Below, piece by piece: positions 48,901-60,500 of a stretch of DNA of 64,000 nt (positions within the stretch are counted from its first letter, which is position 1; each line of letters starts with the position of its first letter). Origin of the DNA: Brachionus koreanus. Its lineage: Eukaryota > Rotifera > Eurotatoria > Ploima > Brachionidae. The DNA lies in NCBI GenBank assembly GCA_016987375.1, contig PJRA01000303.1, positions 130,201 to 194,200 on the forward strand. The letters run 5' to 3'. The position numbers and the translations under genes are program-made. Below the pieces are notes generated by a model. The model worked only from the letters and a program-made list of their open reading frames with translations. It was not told the DNA's origin and ran no database searches.

Positions 48901-49513
48901 TTTACAGTTAAAGTTTTACAGATATTCAAACCAAATATCTTAGAGAAAAAAATAACTTTTTAATTAAATTAAATCAAGTTGACTGAATAACACTGCTAAG
49001 AGTAAAAGATTGATAATTTTTTTGATAACTAAAGAAAAAAATTTTAAAAAAATATTAAATATAAAATTTAATTTTTAAAATATTTAAAAAGCTTTTTTTT
49101 TATATATATTTTTTCAGTTAATAAAAACAAATCGATTTTTAAGAGTGCTTGAAAACGAATTCAATATAACTAATAGAAAAAGGTTCTTGAAAATGCCGAC
49201 GTTAAAATAAAATTTCAAGATTTCCCTAAACACTCAAACTTCTTATATTTGATAATGTTAATTTTATCAAATGATCTAAGAATTGTGATGGTTTATCTAA
49301 AATAAACAATGCAAGCTAATTTAACTTTAATTTCTCCAATTTCACTTATTATAAAATCAATAAGAAAATATATATTCGTTTATAAAAATTAATCTTTTTT
49401 CAAAAATATTAAATTTAATTTCATCATTTATTTATTAATTAAAAAAGATTTTTTAATTATCGGAAAATTTAGTTTTAAATTTAAATTTTTAAATTAAATT
49501 AAAAGTAAAGAAT
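45993..49513. other. Intergenic DNA, no gene seen
   Basis: 3.5 kb AT-rich sequence between the SLC4 paralog 2 start and the aminopeptidase 3' end. Open frames at 46002-46187 and 48031-48234 are Lys/Ile/Leu-rich and look like chance. Confidence 0.6.
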
Positions 49514-52500
49514 TTAAGCACTCAAGAAATTTTTTAATTTTTGCTCGTCTCTTTCCAACCAAGCTTGATTAACTTGGATGCTTTCAAGCCCTTGCTGAAT
49601 GCTTCGCTGTGCAGCTGGCACAGGATGAGCCTTGAAAAATGCTTGTACATCTTGGTAGTCTTTTTGAGTAGCAAAATTTTCGGTAACAGTCTAAAAAGAA
49701 TTCATTTAATTTTTCATATAAATAAATTCATTTTTCTAAAATTCACCTTGCACAAACGAGTGATTAAAAATCCTGATGAATATCTTTCATAAATGGTATT
49801 CCAATTTTCTTTGACAAATTGCCAAGTCAAATCGGAAGACAATTTTGTAGATGTATTCGAGCAAACTGCACAAATAACAGTCACTGAATCTTGTGATCTG
49901 ACTGATGGCTATTTAGATTAAGAAAAATTTTTTAATTATTAAAAATAAGTACTTAAAAAAAAACTAACAGAAAGAGCAAAATTAAGGACTTTTTTGATCA
50001 AAGACTCAGATCTAACCGATCCTAGAGAAGTGGCTATTCTCATTTTTTCCTCCTGTAAATCAGATCTATTGTGTAAATCAATTAGTCTGTCCAAAAGAGC
50101 TTCTTGACTGTCATACAACGCAGACGAATAGACGGCAGATCTAAGATCAGCTGGGACCAAGTTTCCATTAAAATGAGCCTCAAGTCTTCTTTTAGCTTCA
50201 TCGATTGTTTCACGATCACCATTTATTCCCAAAGTGCGCAAAACAGTTGCGCGACACATACCTTGTAGACCGCTCTCGCCTGGAATCGGGTCCCATCCGA
50301 GTTTTTTCGAAATTGGCTTCAACAATTTGACAACAAAAGCTTGAAATTGTGGCTGAAAGTCAGTATTAAGCAATGTGTGTGACAAGCTCATTAAATTAGA
50401 AATAAGATCACGCCAAACAGTAACATTTTCTTCGGTTGAATAGCCCTCCAAAAATTTAAGAACATCAGCAGCAGACAACAGACCAGCTTGAGACAAAGCA
50501 AACACATCGCTCTGAAGACCAAGTCTATCAGTGGGATGTAAAGTTTGTTCGCGAATAACATTTGAAAGTTTAAGTAAAAGTTCTGGTGAATAGTTAGATC
50601 TATAAATTCCAATAGTATTCTTATTCAATTTAATCCATTCATCAGAAGCCAATACACCTAGATTTACTTCATCTGTTCTATTCTCGAGCACAATTTCTTT
50701 ATGAATATTTGGATATGATGATTTTGTTACAATTGTTATTGGTACTTTCCATAAAAAGTTTTCTTGTTCGGCCGGTTTAGCTCCATTAGAAAAAAATCGT
50801 TCTTGACTAAGCTTCAAAACAGTTTCGCCATTTGAATTGACCAAGTGTGAAATGTTGATGTAAGGATAGCCAGTTTGACTGGTCCATAGTTGCATAAGTT
50901 CATTGACCGGCTTTTTGGAGGCTTCGGTCAACGCTTCCCACAAGTCTTCAGTAACAGCGTTTCTGTATTTGAACTTTTCCAAATAGTTGTGCAAACCAGT
51001 TCGGAATGCATCATCGCCAATGTAACTGTGTAACATTCGGATAGCAGTAGCACCTTTACTGTAAGAAATGGCATCAAAAATTTCATCAACTTCGGATGGA
51101 GGCCCAACTGGCACTTCAATCGGATGACTATTCTTTAAACTGTCCAATTCAAGAGCTCTGCAATAGTCGCTGTTTACAAAATGCGTCCAAATGTCCAGCT
51201 CAGGCAAACAGTGATCTACGCATAAATACTCAATCCACGAAGCAAAGCCTTCGTTCAGCCATAAGTGAGTCCACCATTCCATAGTAACTATATTTCCGAA
51301 CCATTGATGTGCTAGCTCATGTCCTACCACAATGGCTACAGTTTGTTTGGACATTAAAGAAGAATTTTTCGGATCTACCAGCAATGCTGTTTCTCTATAA
51401 GTAACCAGACCCCAGTTTTCCATTGCACCTTTAAAAAAAAAAAACAAAATTAACATTTTATTTTTTAAGCATAAATCTTGGCATCGATTCATTACCTGCT
51501 GCAAAATCGGCTATGGCTATTAAATCAAGCTTTGGCAATGGATAGCTAATTCGGAAATAGTCCGTATAAAATGGAAGGGTTTTAACAGCAACCTGATTTT
51601 TAAAAATAAAAAAATAAAAATTTTATAACTTTTTTTTGTTGGCTTAATTTCAAAAAATTTAATTAAAGAAAAAAACGAATCGATTCAAGATTTCTTCTAT
51701 ATAAAATCAAAAATACCGAAAATTATCAATAGATTTTTTTTTTTCAATAAAATAAATAAAATTTTTGATAACTTTTTTTAAATGGCATTTTTGTTTTAAT
51801 ATTTATCCTAGACTCACCAAAGCTTAAATGAGTTACAGCAATCATGTCCAATTTAGGCAAGTTAAATTTAATGCCAAAAAAATCAGCATAAAATGGCAAG
51901 CATTTACAAGCTATCTGTTTTTTTCTTAATTAAATTATTTTTTTTTTTGGAAAAAAAATTGTACCTCAAGGGCAAATCTACCAAGTTCTTGTTTACCCAA
52001 AGGGGTGTACACTCGGATAAGGACTCCATTTCTATCTTTATCCTCAATGTAGTCATATTCACCCACAACAAAAGCCAAAAGGTAAGTTGACATAATTGGA
52101 GTTCGATCAAATCTGAATCGCTTTAAGTTTTGGCTTCCTTCAACTCGGTTGGCATCGAGCAGAGGCATGTTAGACAGGACTGTTTTGTTCTCTTCGGCAA
52201 TTATTGTCACATCAAATGTTGCTTTTAGAGCTGGCTCGTCCCAACATGGCAGAGCTCGTCTAGCATCAGCAGCTTCGAATTGTGTCGTAGCTGCATATCT
52301 TTCTTCACCCGATGGATGAACATATTTACTTCTATAGAAGCCTTTGAGTTTATCATTTAAAATGCCTGTGTAGGAAATGTGAAGTCGTCCTGTTCCAAGT
52401 GGCAGCGCTTGTGGAAAGGTAATGGTGCCTAGTTCATTTTGATCGTCTAATTTAACGCTTGAACTTGTCATCTTTGTGCCATTCGAGGTTTCGAATACTG

Positions 52501-53033
52501 CTTCTTTGAAGGACAGTTCTGCACTGTTCAACAAGACTGTGTTAGTTTCTGAATTAACCTAAAATTAAAATCAATTAATTTTCATCTAAAAATTAAATTA
52601 GCATGTTTTTACTTTGACATCGATGACAACTTGACCATTGAATGTAAAATTTTTAAAATCAGGCTCAAGCTCTAAAGCGTAATTGACCGGAAGAACGCTT
52701 TTTGGCAAACGAACAAATTCAGTAGTGCTCATTTTGGAAGAATTTTTTTCTGAATAAATATTTCTGATTTTTTTTTAAATTGAAAAATTTTAAAATAAAT
52801 TTTTTGAAATTTTTTTACCTAAAATTTAAACTTTTGCATATTAAATTCGATTTAGGGAAGACATTATCCCGAACCAAAACCTGAGAGCGCTCAATTGAAC
52901 CAAGTCTGCTATTTGTCAGTATTTTGTAGCTTTGTATTGAGCTACGAGAATAATTTTTGGTCTTCTGAATAACAGACTTGCTTAATAAATTCCTAAAAGA
53001 AAGCACCTTATTTGAGCCAAGTAGTTTAAACAT
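49514..53033 (-). CDS. NPEPPS: Puromycin-sensitive aminopeptidase (M1 zinc metallopeptidase)
   Basis: Removes N-terminal residues from peptides in the cytosol. Exons from the 5' end: 52819-53033, 52613-52763, 51965-52558, one of 51818-51914 or 51496-51592, 49969-51428, 49747-49908, 49514-49690. With either alternative exon the product is 951 residues (vertebrate PSA about 919). Motifs: GAMENWG at 353-359; zinc site HELAH with His389, Glu390 and His393, and Glu412 in LWLNEG; the SYSKG tyrosine region; KGFYRSKY and FPCWDEP-like LPCWDEP in the N-terminal domain. The first exon encodes a Ser/Arg/Lys-rich leader resembling a mitochondrial presequence; an internal Met ([10 protein letters not shown]) in exon 2 would give a shorter cytosolic form, as in vertebrates. 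The exon 1-2 junction needs the acceptor ATCAG at 52764-52765 to keep frame. Confidence 0.94.
51496..51592 (-). CDS. NPEPPS: Aminopeptidase alternative exon, canonical version
   Basis: 97 nt, phase 0 in and phase 1 out. It encodes [20 protein letters not shown] then [13 protein letters not shown], matching the near-universal sequence before GAMEN in PSA-type enzymes. Donor GTAATG, acceptor AAATCAG. Proximal to the catalytic exon. Confidence 0.88.
51818..51914 (-). CDS. NPEPPS: Aminopeptidase alternative exon, divergent duplicate
   Basis: Also exactly 97 nt with the same phases. It encodes [20 protein letters not shown] then [13 protein letters not shown], clearly homologous to the exon at 51496-51592 but with IADFAAG changed to VTHLSFG and an added Cys pair. 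Its GTGAGT donor is strong and the acceptor is AAAACAG. No stops or indels, so it appears to be under constraint. Including both exons would shift the frame, which points to mutually exclusive use. Confidence 0.85.
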
Positions 53034-55947
53034 TTTGTTGAAATTTTAAATTGTTCGATTTGTTGAACAGCATGTGTTTGGCTCATTTAGAATCAAATAT
53101 AAGTTCCGAATTAAATGCAAAAGTTATTTGGTTTTTTGTCACTTTTTCTTTCAAGTTAAGCTAAAAGTATTCAAAAAGCGTTTTAAAATAGAAAATGATA
53201 AGACCCGTTCCTAAATATTTATTTTTGAACACTTAATCGTTTAATGGCTGCATATCAAATAACAAAAAAGTCAAGTATAAATCATATGCGTCAAATTTAT
53301 CAACTAGCATATACATTTCTATAGTTATACTTTAATTTAAATTATTAAATCACGTGATTTATTTAACATGAAGCAAGATGTTAATGTCGTTTTGAATTGA
53401 CAAAATTTTGAATAAAAAATTGATTAATTTTATTTAAATACTTTTACTATTTAATTAGTAATTTTTGTTTGTTTGTAGGTCTAAGCTAAATTAGTATTTT
53501 TTTTTTAATTTTTAAAATTCATTTGAATAAGAATAAAAATAGATAGAATAGATTTTTTAATTTTTGAAAAATAGGGTTTCGTTTAAAATTGAATTAAATT
53601 AGCATTGTGGACACCTGCTTTAAAAGAAAATAATTTATATTGATTTAAATTAATATTGACATAGTGTGTCTCAAATAAAAATATTTTATTGACAAAGTAA
53701 TAATTCAAATCAAAAGATAATTCATTTTTTCAGTACAATTTTTGAAATAGAATAAAAAGTTCGTTTTTTTAATCAAATTTTGTTCTTTTAAATTCAATGA
53801 ATCTGAGTTTGTTTTTTCGAATTAGCTGATTTATTTTTTATTAAGGAATCTTTAAAAGCTTAATTTTTATTTTCAAGATTAAATGTTTTATTTGTGGGCA
53901 AAGATTTAAACTGTTTATTTCAAGTAATTTTAACATATAGATAGATGATGATTGATAAGTTTTTGATTAACTTGCAAAAATGTTTTTTTTGAAGGCTTTT
54001 TTCTACTTGGTAACTTGATATTAAGCAGAAATTATTTTATATAACTTCTCTTATTTTTTAATTAAACATCAATTATAGACAAAGATGCTAGCAAAAGAAA
54101 AAAGTATTAAATTCTCTAAAAATAACATTTTTTAAATCTTAGGTCAAAAGTTTTGTCTGAAAAAAGTAGTAGAAGTCTTCACAAGCCATAGAAATTTTGC
54201 TAAATCTAGTTTTTTTAGAAGCTTAATTAATCTAATTTTGTTGAAATTTTTTTATTAAGTAAAATAAAATTTGATTAACTGAAAAATTAATCGCTCTGGA
54301 CAGCATATCAATTAAGGAATAGAATAAATTTATCCAAAAGCTAGTTTACAATCAAAAATTAAATCCGATTTATTTTGATTATCTTAAAACAATTGCTACA
54401 AAATATTTCTTATGCAAAAAATTTATCCTCAAGTAAAAATTGAACTATTCAAGCCTATAAAAAGGCATAATTTTTGATTGAGCATTCATTTATGCATTTT
54501 AGGTTGTTTTCTAATCAAATTGATAGCAGAATTTTTTCATCTGCTCATGCTAATAATTATTTTCATTGTTGTTTGTTCAAGAGCTTTTCACAAAATATGG
54601 ACACAATTTTCTTTTTAAGAATTTTCTTGTTTTTTTTTTTCTGCTTGCCTTTTTTAACTTGAGACTATAAACAACATAACTATTCATTCATCAATTGAAT
54701 GAGAAATAAAATCAGTAAAAAATGATTTTATTTCTCAATTAAAATGATTTTAAGACTCCAATATCATATTTTATTAATTAAAACTTTAAAAAAAAAATTT
54801 TTTATTTTTTTTAAGTTAAAAAAAGTAAATATTTTACGAAAAAAATTTTATATCTAATCTATTTTTGTTATACCATTTAGCACAATAATTTTAATTGAGA
54901 GTCATTAAGCTTTTATAAAATTTTTAAGTTCATTTTTTTAATGATACTTACTACGAATAGACCTATTTAAATTTAAGGACTCGATCAATTTAAATTTAAA
55001 TTTTTTTACTAATAATTTGTAACAAAAATTGCTAATTAGTTGGACAAAATTTGAAATAAAATAAAACTAGAAATATGGATATAAATTAGCATTAAGTTAT
55101 TGTCCAACATGTTCAACATTGATGTGATTTTTTTTAAATGAAGCTGATTTTATATATTTGCGCACTTGACTTAATTTTACCAGAGTTTTCATTCAAGTCA
55201 GATTTGTTTGCTCATAAATGATTAATGATGTTGGAAAAAGATCTGTCAATCAATCAATTACGGTTCTGTTTAGAAATCATTCGGGTTAGAAATCCTTATC
55301 CTTTGTGAATACAGATAATTTAGGCTTTGCTTAATCGGTTTACTTATTGTTTTCAAAGTGTCCCTAATCTCCGCTTGTTTTATTTTTTTTTTAATTCAGG
55401 TAAATTTAAAAAAAAATTCAAATAATCATCAAGTTACAAGATTTCAATAAAGCATTGAGCAAGGGCTTAAAATCTCGGTAAACGAGCATAATAAAAAAAA
55501 TAGTAAACCTTATGAGAAAGAGATATTTAAAAATGATTTCTATCTCGGTCTAAAAATGCAAAATTAGCATAATAAAAACGCGTTTAAAAAAAAAATTGAG
55601 GCTAATTTTTTCAAATTTTAAAATTGTTTCACTTAGTTAAATTCAAACGCTGCAAAATATGTTCACATATATCACTTAGTTTAGATTCGCAGCGTGGTCT
55701 TTACCAATTATGGACTTAATATTCATAAGGCTTTTAAATTGCACGATCAAATTTCACTATTTGAATTATGGCAAATACATAATTTAAGAATTTTGATTTT
55801 TTTTGTTGTTTTAATTAAAGTTGTTTTATTTATGTTTTTCATCAAAATTTCTATCAATAAATAAATAGCCTGGTCAAATCTTTAAGCAAATAGTTGCTTT
55901 TTATGTTCAATGAGCTTTTGTTGTTCGATTGTCTTAAATAGTGTTAT

Positions 55948-56127
55948 ATGCTGCGAACTAAAAGAAAAACACATAAGACGTACGTGTGTGCTTGTAAAGC
56001 CAGTCTTGGCCCGAATCTAAAGGAAGTACAGGCTAGAGCGAGGTGTGAGCTCTTAATCAATTTAAATAGGCCAAATTATCTTTGTATTTCAACGCCACAG
56101 GAAGGTTGCTTTATCATCAATATTTAG
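55948..56127 (+). CDS. Possible small Cys-containing protein (59 aa)
   Basis: Continuous frame from ATG to TAG: MLRTKRKTHKTYVCACKASL, then GPNLKEVQARARCELL and NRPNYLCISTPQEGCF to the end. Five Cys, varied composition and a base content far GC-richer than the surroundings set it apart from chance frames here. It has no hydrophobic leader. It could be a small gene, an exon of something larger, or a transposon relic. Confidence 0.3.
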   Translation: MLRTKRKTHKTYVCACKASLGPNLKEVQARARCELLINLNRPNYLCISTPQEGCFIINI

Positions 56128-59100
56128 ATCTATTTTCCAAGACACAAGATCTTGAGTTGATTTGTTCAAAAAAGGATCAATAGATTTTTCATAAGAAATA
56201 GAATGCCCTAGTCATTCTACTATAAAATTAGAAGCTTTATTTCAAGCATTTATTTATAAAACAGAAAAAAAAATCAACTCGGATTTAGTTATTTTTTCAA
56301 GGTTTTTCTATGTAAATTTAATTTATTTTTACCTTTAATGTTGATCATAAAATACATTTAGAACAACAAAAACATCAAAATGGCAATTAAAGTTGTTTCT
56401 TAGCATTTGAAGAATGGATTAGGAAAAATTTGTTTTTTTTTTTGTTCTTTTTTCTTTTTTCATCTTAAGAATCAGGTGCTTCTGATCTAATTTGTATCAA
56501 TTTTAGAGTAATTTATCTTCCAAAGTATTCATCATTCGGGCCCAATAAAGCTGTCTAGATCAAAATTTTTCAATTATTAGATTTAAGTGTTGATAAAATC
56601 AGCCAGTGTTCATAATTTTACGAGCTTTTACTTTTTACTGAGTATAATTATGCATATTTTTTTTTGAAACAAAAAAGATCTTAAAATAATTAAAATTTTA
56701 TTTTCATTAAAAAAATCTTTATGAACCACTTTGACAGTTTGGAGTGATCTAAGTTCTTTTTAAAGCGAGGATTTACATTAAGACAAAGATTTTTGTGTTG
56801 ATAAAATCAGTCAATTTTTCGTTCTATCGGCCAAATTTGATTTTCTAAATTAAAGAGAAATTTGAGTAGAGTAAATGCTGATTTAAAAAAAAAATTATTA
56901 TCAGCTAGTGTTTAAAATTTCTTTAATAATTTTATTTTTATTATAAAAAAAATGTAATGTAAAAATTTAAGCTTATACTACTAAATTAAGAGCAAAAGAA
57001 GGAATTTAATATTTAGATATCTAGATGATATTAATTATTTAATTTTTCGTAAAATTGATGTAAATATTTTAAGACTTAAGTCGGAAATATGCCGAGTGCA
57101 TAAAATTATACTCAGAAAAACAAGTTAATTTTTTCCGAGCTCATAAATTTTATATGCCTGATAAGCTGAGATAAAAGCAATTACGTAAGCTAAGATAACA
57201 TTAGTTTATTCAACTTAAAGCACACTAAATACAGAATAATGAAGATACATAATTGAAGATAGAGTCTTTTAGAATGGGTTTTTTTTACTACATACTAGAA
57301 AATATTTGAAAAATTTAAATTTATGATAAAGCTAGCCAATTTAAATTACAAAAATAAAAGCCACTCGAACCGATTGTAGATAAGATAATCGATAGTTTTC
57401 AATCTAATAAACAAAAATTGGCTAGTACTAAAGATTAAAGAAGCAAAATTTAATTTATTTATAGCAAGCAAATTTTTATGGGTTATTTTGAGCATTAGAT
57501 CGATAGCCGAATCGCAGCACTATGCCATTTATTGAACAAAACTAAGATATGCATGTTTTTAATTGTTTTATAAGTTAATCGTTAATTTGCAGTGAAAGAT
57601 TATAAATCATTTAGGTAAATGATTTAGAACTGGCAATATAAATCATTAGATGAGTTCGAGCTGTTCGCTGGGGATGCCAATTTTGATTTTGATACAAATC
57701 CCTATTCATTGAGCTTAGTTTGATTCAATTTTTCAAAGTCATATTTTTTAGAATTAATTTCCAAAGAGCTCTCTCAATAAAAGCATATATTGAATCAAAA
57801 TAAATCACTCAATCGCTCAATATAGCCCCATCGATTAATTTTTTATATCGGATAGTGAGTCTTTTTTTTGGCTCGGGATAGAAAAATTTTGCCTCAAAAA
57901 AATTTCCCTCAATTTTTTAAAATTATCAAATAGACTTGTTTTGATCATTGTCTTATTTATGTTTCCAATAGTTACTTTTATTTCCTAAGAGACAATATTT
58001 TTCATATCGAAAATTAAGTTGTATCTTTTTTTTAGCGTTTTCATGTCTCATAAAATTTTTCAAACTAAAAAAAATGGTTCAAATCTATTTGTTTTTTATT
58101 TTTAGAATTTTTTTTTTATATTAAGGAAAAGACTAATAAATTTTAAATTTTTAAAAAATTTTATTTATTTAAATTTAATGCCATTGTTGATTTAAAATCT
58201 ATTTATAATGATAAAATAATTTAATAATGGAATATTTTTTATTTAGCTCAAAGTAGCACAATTGAATATTTTTGAGTTAATATTGCAGACACTTCTTGTA
58301 CAAGTATTTTCATAGCAATGCATTTTTAAAGAAGCACAGAAAGGTGTCTAAATTTAGGAGTGGGCATTCATTCGATCAGCTGAATATTGCGCAGACTAAA
58401 TTTATTTGAATAAATTTATTTTTTTAATTTAGAAAAAAAAATTAAATATTGAAATTGAGAATAGGAAGACCAGCGAGGGCTTCAGTTATAATTACAATTT
58501 AATATTCAAGAGCATAATTTTTGTGACAAAAAATTTCGAAAAAAAAAAAAACTGGGCCTAGAAGCCATTACGAGCTTTTGAAATAAATTGAAAAATTTTA
58601 AGATTTGTAATTCGGAAATATGTGTTTATTGACATAAATAAACAATTTAAACTTGTAAGAATTTATCATTTAGCCAAGTCTAAAAAACCTTAGTAAATGG
58701 GACGAATAGATTTTAAATCCGTTCCTCAAGCTCTAAACGCTAATTTAAAACTATTTTGTTTTTATGCCTATCCTATAAACACGCATTATGAGCTCGGATT
58801 AACTTTCTTGTTTATAATGCCGAGATTAGAGTGGTGTAAAATTTGGCAAAATTAAATTACAATTTGCTTTTGGATAAAGCTTATTTGAGTTACATTTTTT
58901 CTTTGAGTATATTTTGGCCAAATTTGATTGACATTTAAATACAATAGTAAACAATTTAAACTCTTTACAAGAGGAAATAAATGACAAGCATAATACATTC
59001 AATTAAGGTCTAGTTCAACAACTACTTGATTGTGTATTTGGTAATTTTTTTGTGCCGAATCCGACCCGGCAATTTAAAATAAGTTTTGGCTTTTAATATT

Positions 59101-60347
59101 TTTTTATACCTATTTTAAACTCTAAGTTTATTTTATTATTGCTTAAATAGGTTAATTTAAAGCCGATTCTCTTCTTGTTTTATTTTGCTCGTTTGTGCTC
59201 AGAGTTAAATTTATATTTCACAAAAAAAAATTTTAATTTTTCATTTTTTTTATGGATTTGAGACCGATTTTTCGACTCTTGAATAAAATAAAATCGGATT
59301 AGTTTTTTAGTCTCTGACTCAATAAGAAAATAGCTCTCAGAGCTATGATTTTTAGCAAGATTATCTTTAATTTTGCGTAATAATAGGAAAACTAAAAAAG
59401 GACGGTAACTAACCGATTTTTCACGAAATGCAACAATTAGTCAGCAAAATGAAAAAAAATAAAAAAATAAATGAAATTAATTTTTAAAGTGAAAATTGCC
59501 CAAAGGTTTCATTCTAAAGTTTGCATGTCTGGCTTAAACTCCATTTAATTTTTGCTCATTAGAGCCGACGGCGTTAACAAGAGCGTAAAATTTGTGACAT
59601 ATTTTTAATTTATTTTTCAAAAGTTGTAAATGTTGGTGAAAGTTATATTAATAAATTATAATTTCTTATCTATATTGATTATTACTTAGTTAAGATTGGG
59701 TCAATATTTGTTTCCTCAAGTAATTAGAAGAAAAATCTGGCCGTCATGCATTATTAAATACGAGCTAATTGCTAATAAATCACTTTACGGCAAATTGGAG
59801 GAATTTTGCGAAATTTCGATCAATAAATTGTGCAAAGCCAAGTGAAGCATACAAGAAATTTAGAAAATATTTTAGGTTAGTAAGTGACACAGAGCCAATT
59901 TGATAATCTTTATTGGCATTAAAACAAGATAAAATTTGAACCGGTTCTCAAGTAGAAACTATTTAGCCTTTGGTCTAAATTAGAAAGAAAAACTTTTTCT
60001 TTTATTTTAATATACAAATTGTCCAAGATAGAATTCTGGTTAAAATTTCAATAGCTAATTTTGTTTTTTAAATTTCGTCTAGAAAAAGTCTAAACACTCT
60101 AAACTAAATAGGTTTTTGATTATTTTATTTGATTCTATAGTATGCCTGTTTGACTGGCAAGCACCGCTTTCAATTCTTTTTTTTTTTAAATCAAGAATAA
60201 AATTTAATTAATTTGTAAAATTAATTTGCTTTTTAAAAATTTATTTTTAATTAATCAAAAAAAAAATTTAGAGCTCAATAAGCATTATCTATCTATTTCA
60301 CGGCAATCTCGTTTTCTCGTTAACTCTCACTCCCCTTAATTGAAATC

Positions 60348-60500
60348 ATGCTACGAAAAAATCAATTACTTTTATTTATTTTTATAATATTTTTCTTGTT
60401 ATTGGGTTCTGTTGATAAACAAATAAATATAGGTATAGATCAAATTTTAGTTGAGTTGAACTCGTTTTCTCGAGCAAAAACTTTCCCTCCAAAGAATTGA
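60348..60500 (+). CDS. Possible signal-peptide exon or 50-aa secreted peptide
   Basis: The frame starts MLRKNQLLLFIFIIFFLLLG and then SVDKQINIG, a convincing signal-peptide profile (basic n-region, long hydrophobic core, small residues). It can run on to a stop at 60500, or splice at GTATAG after the codons for QINI. In DNA this AT-rich, hydrophobic runs arise by chance, so confidence is low. Confidence 0.25.
   Translation: MLRKNQLLLFIFIIFFLLLGSVDKQINIGIDQILVELNSFSRAKTFPPKN

Noticed and set aside
57610..57710. Open piece NWQYKSLDEFELFAGDANF preceded by a TTTAG
   Set aside because: Single short piece without start codon or partner exon; could be chance.
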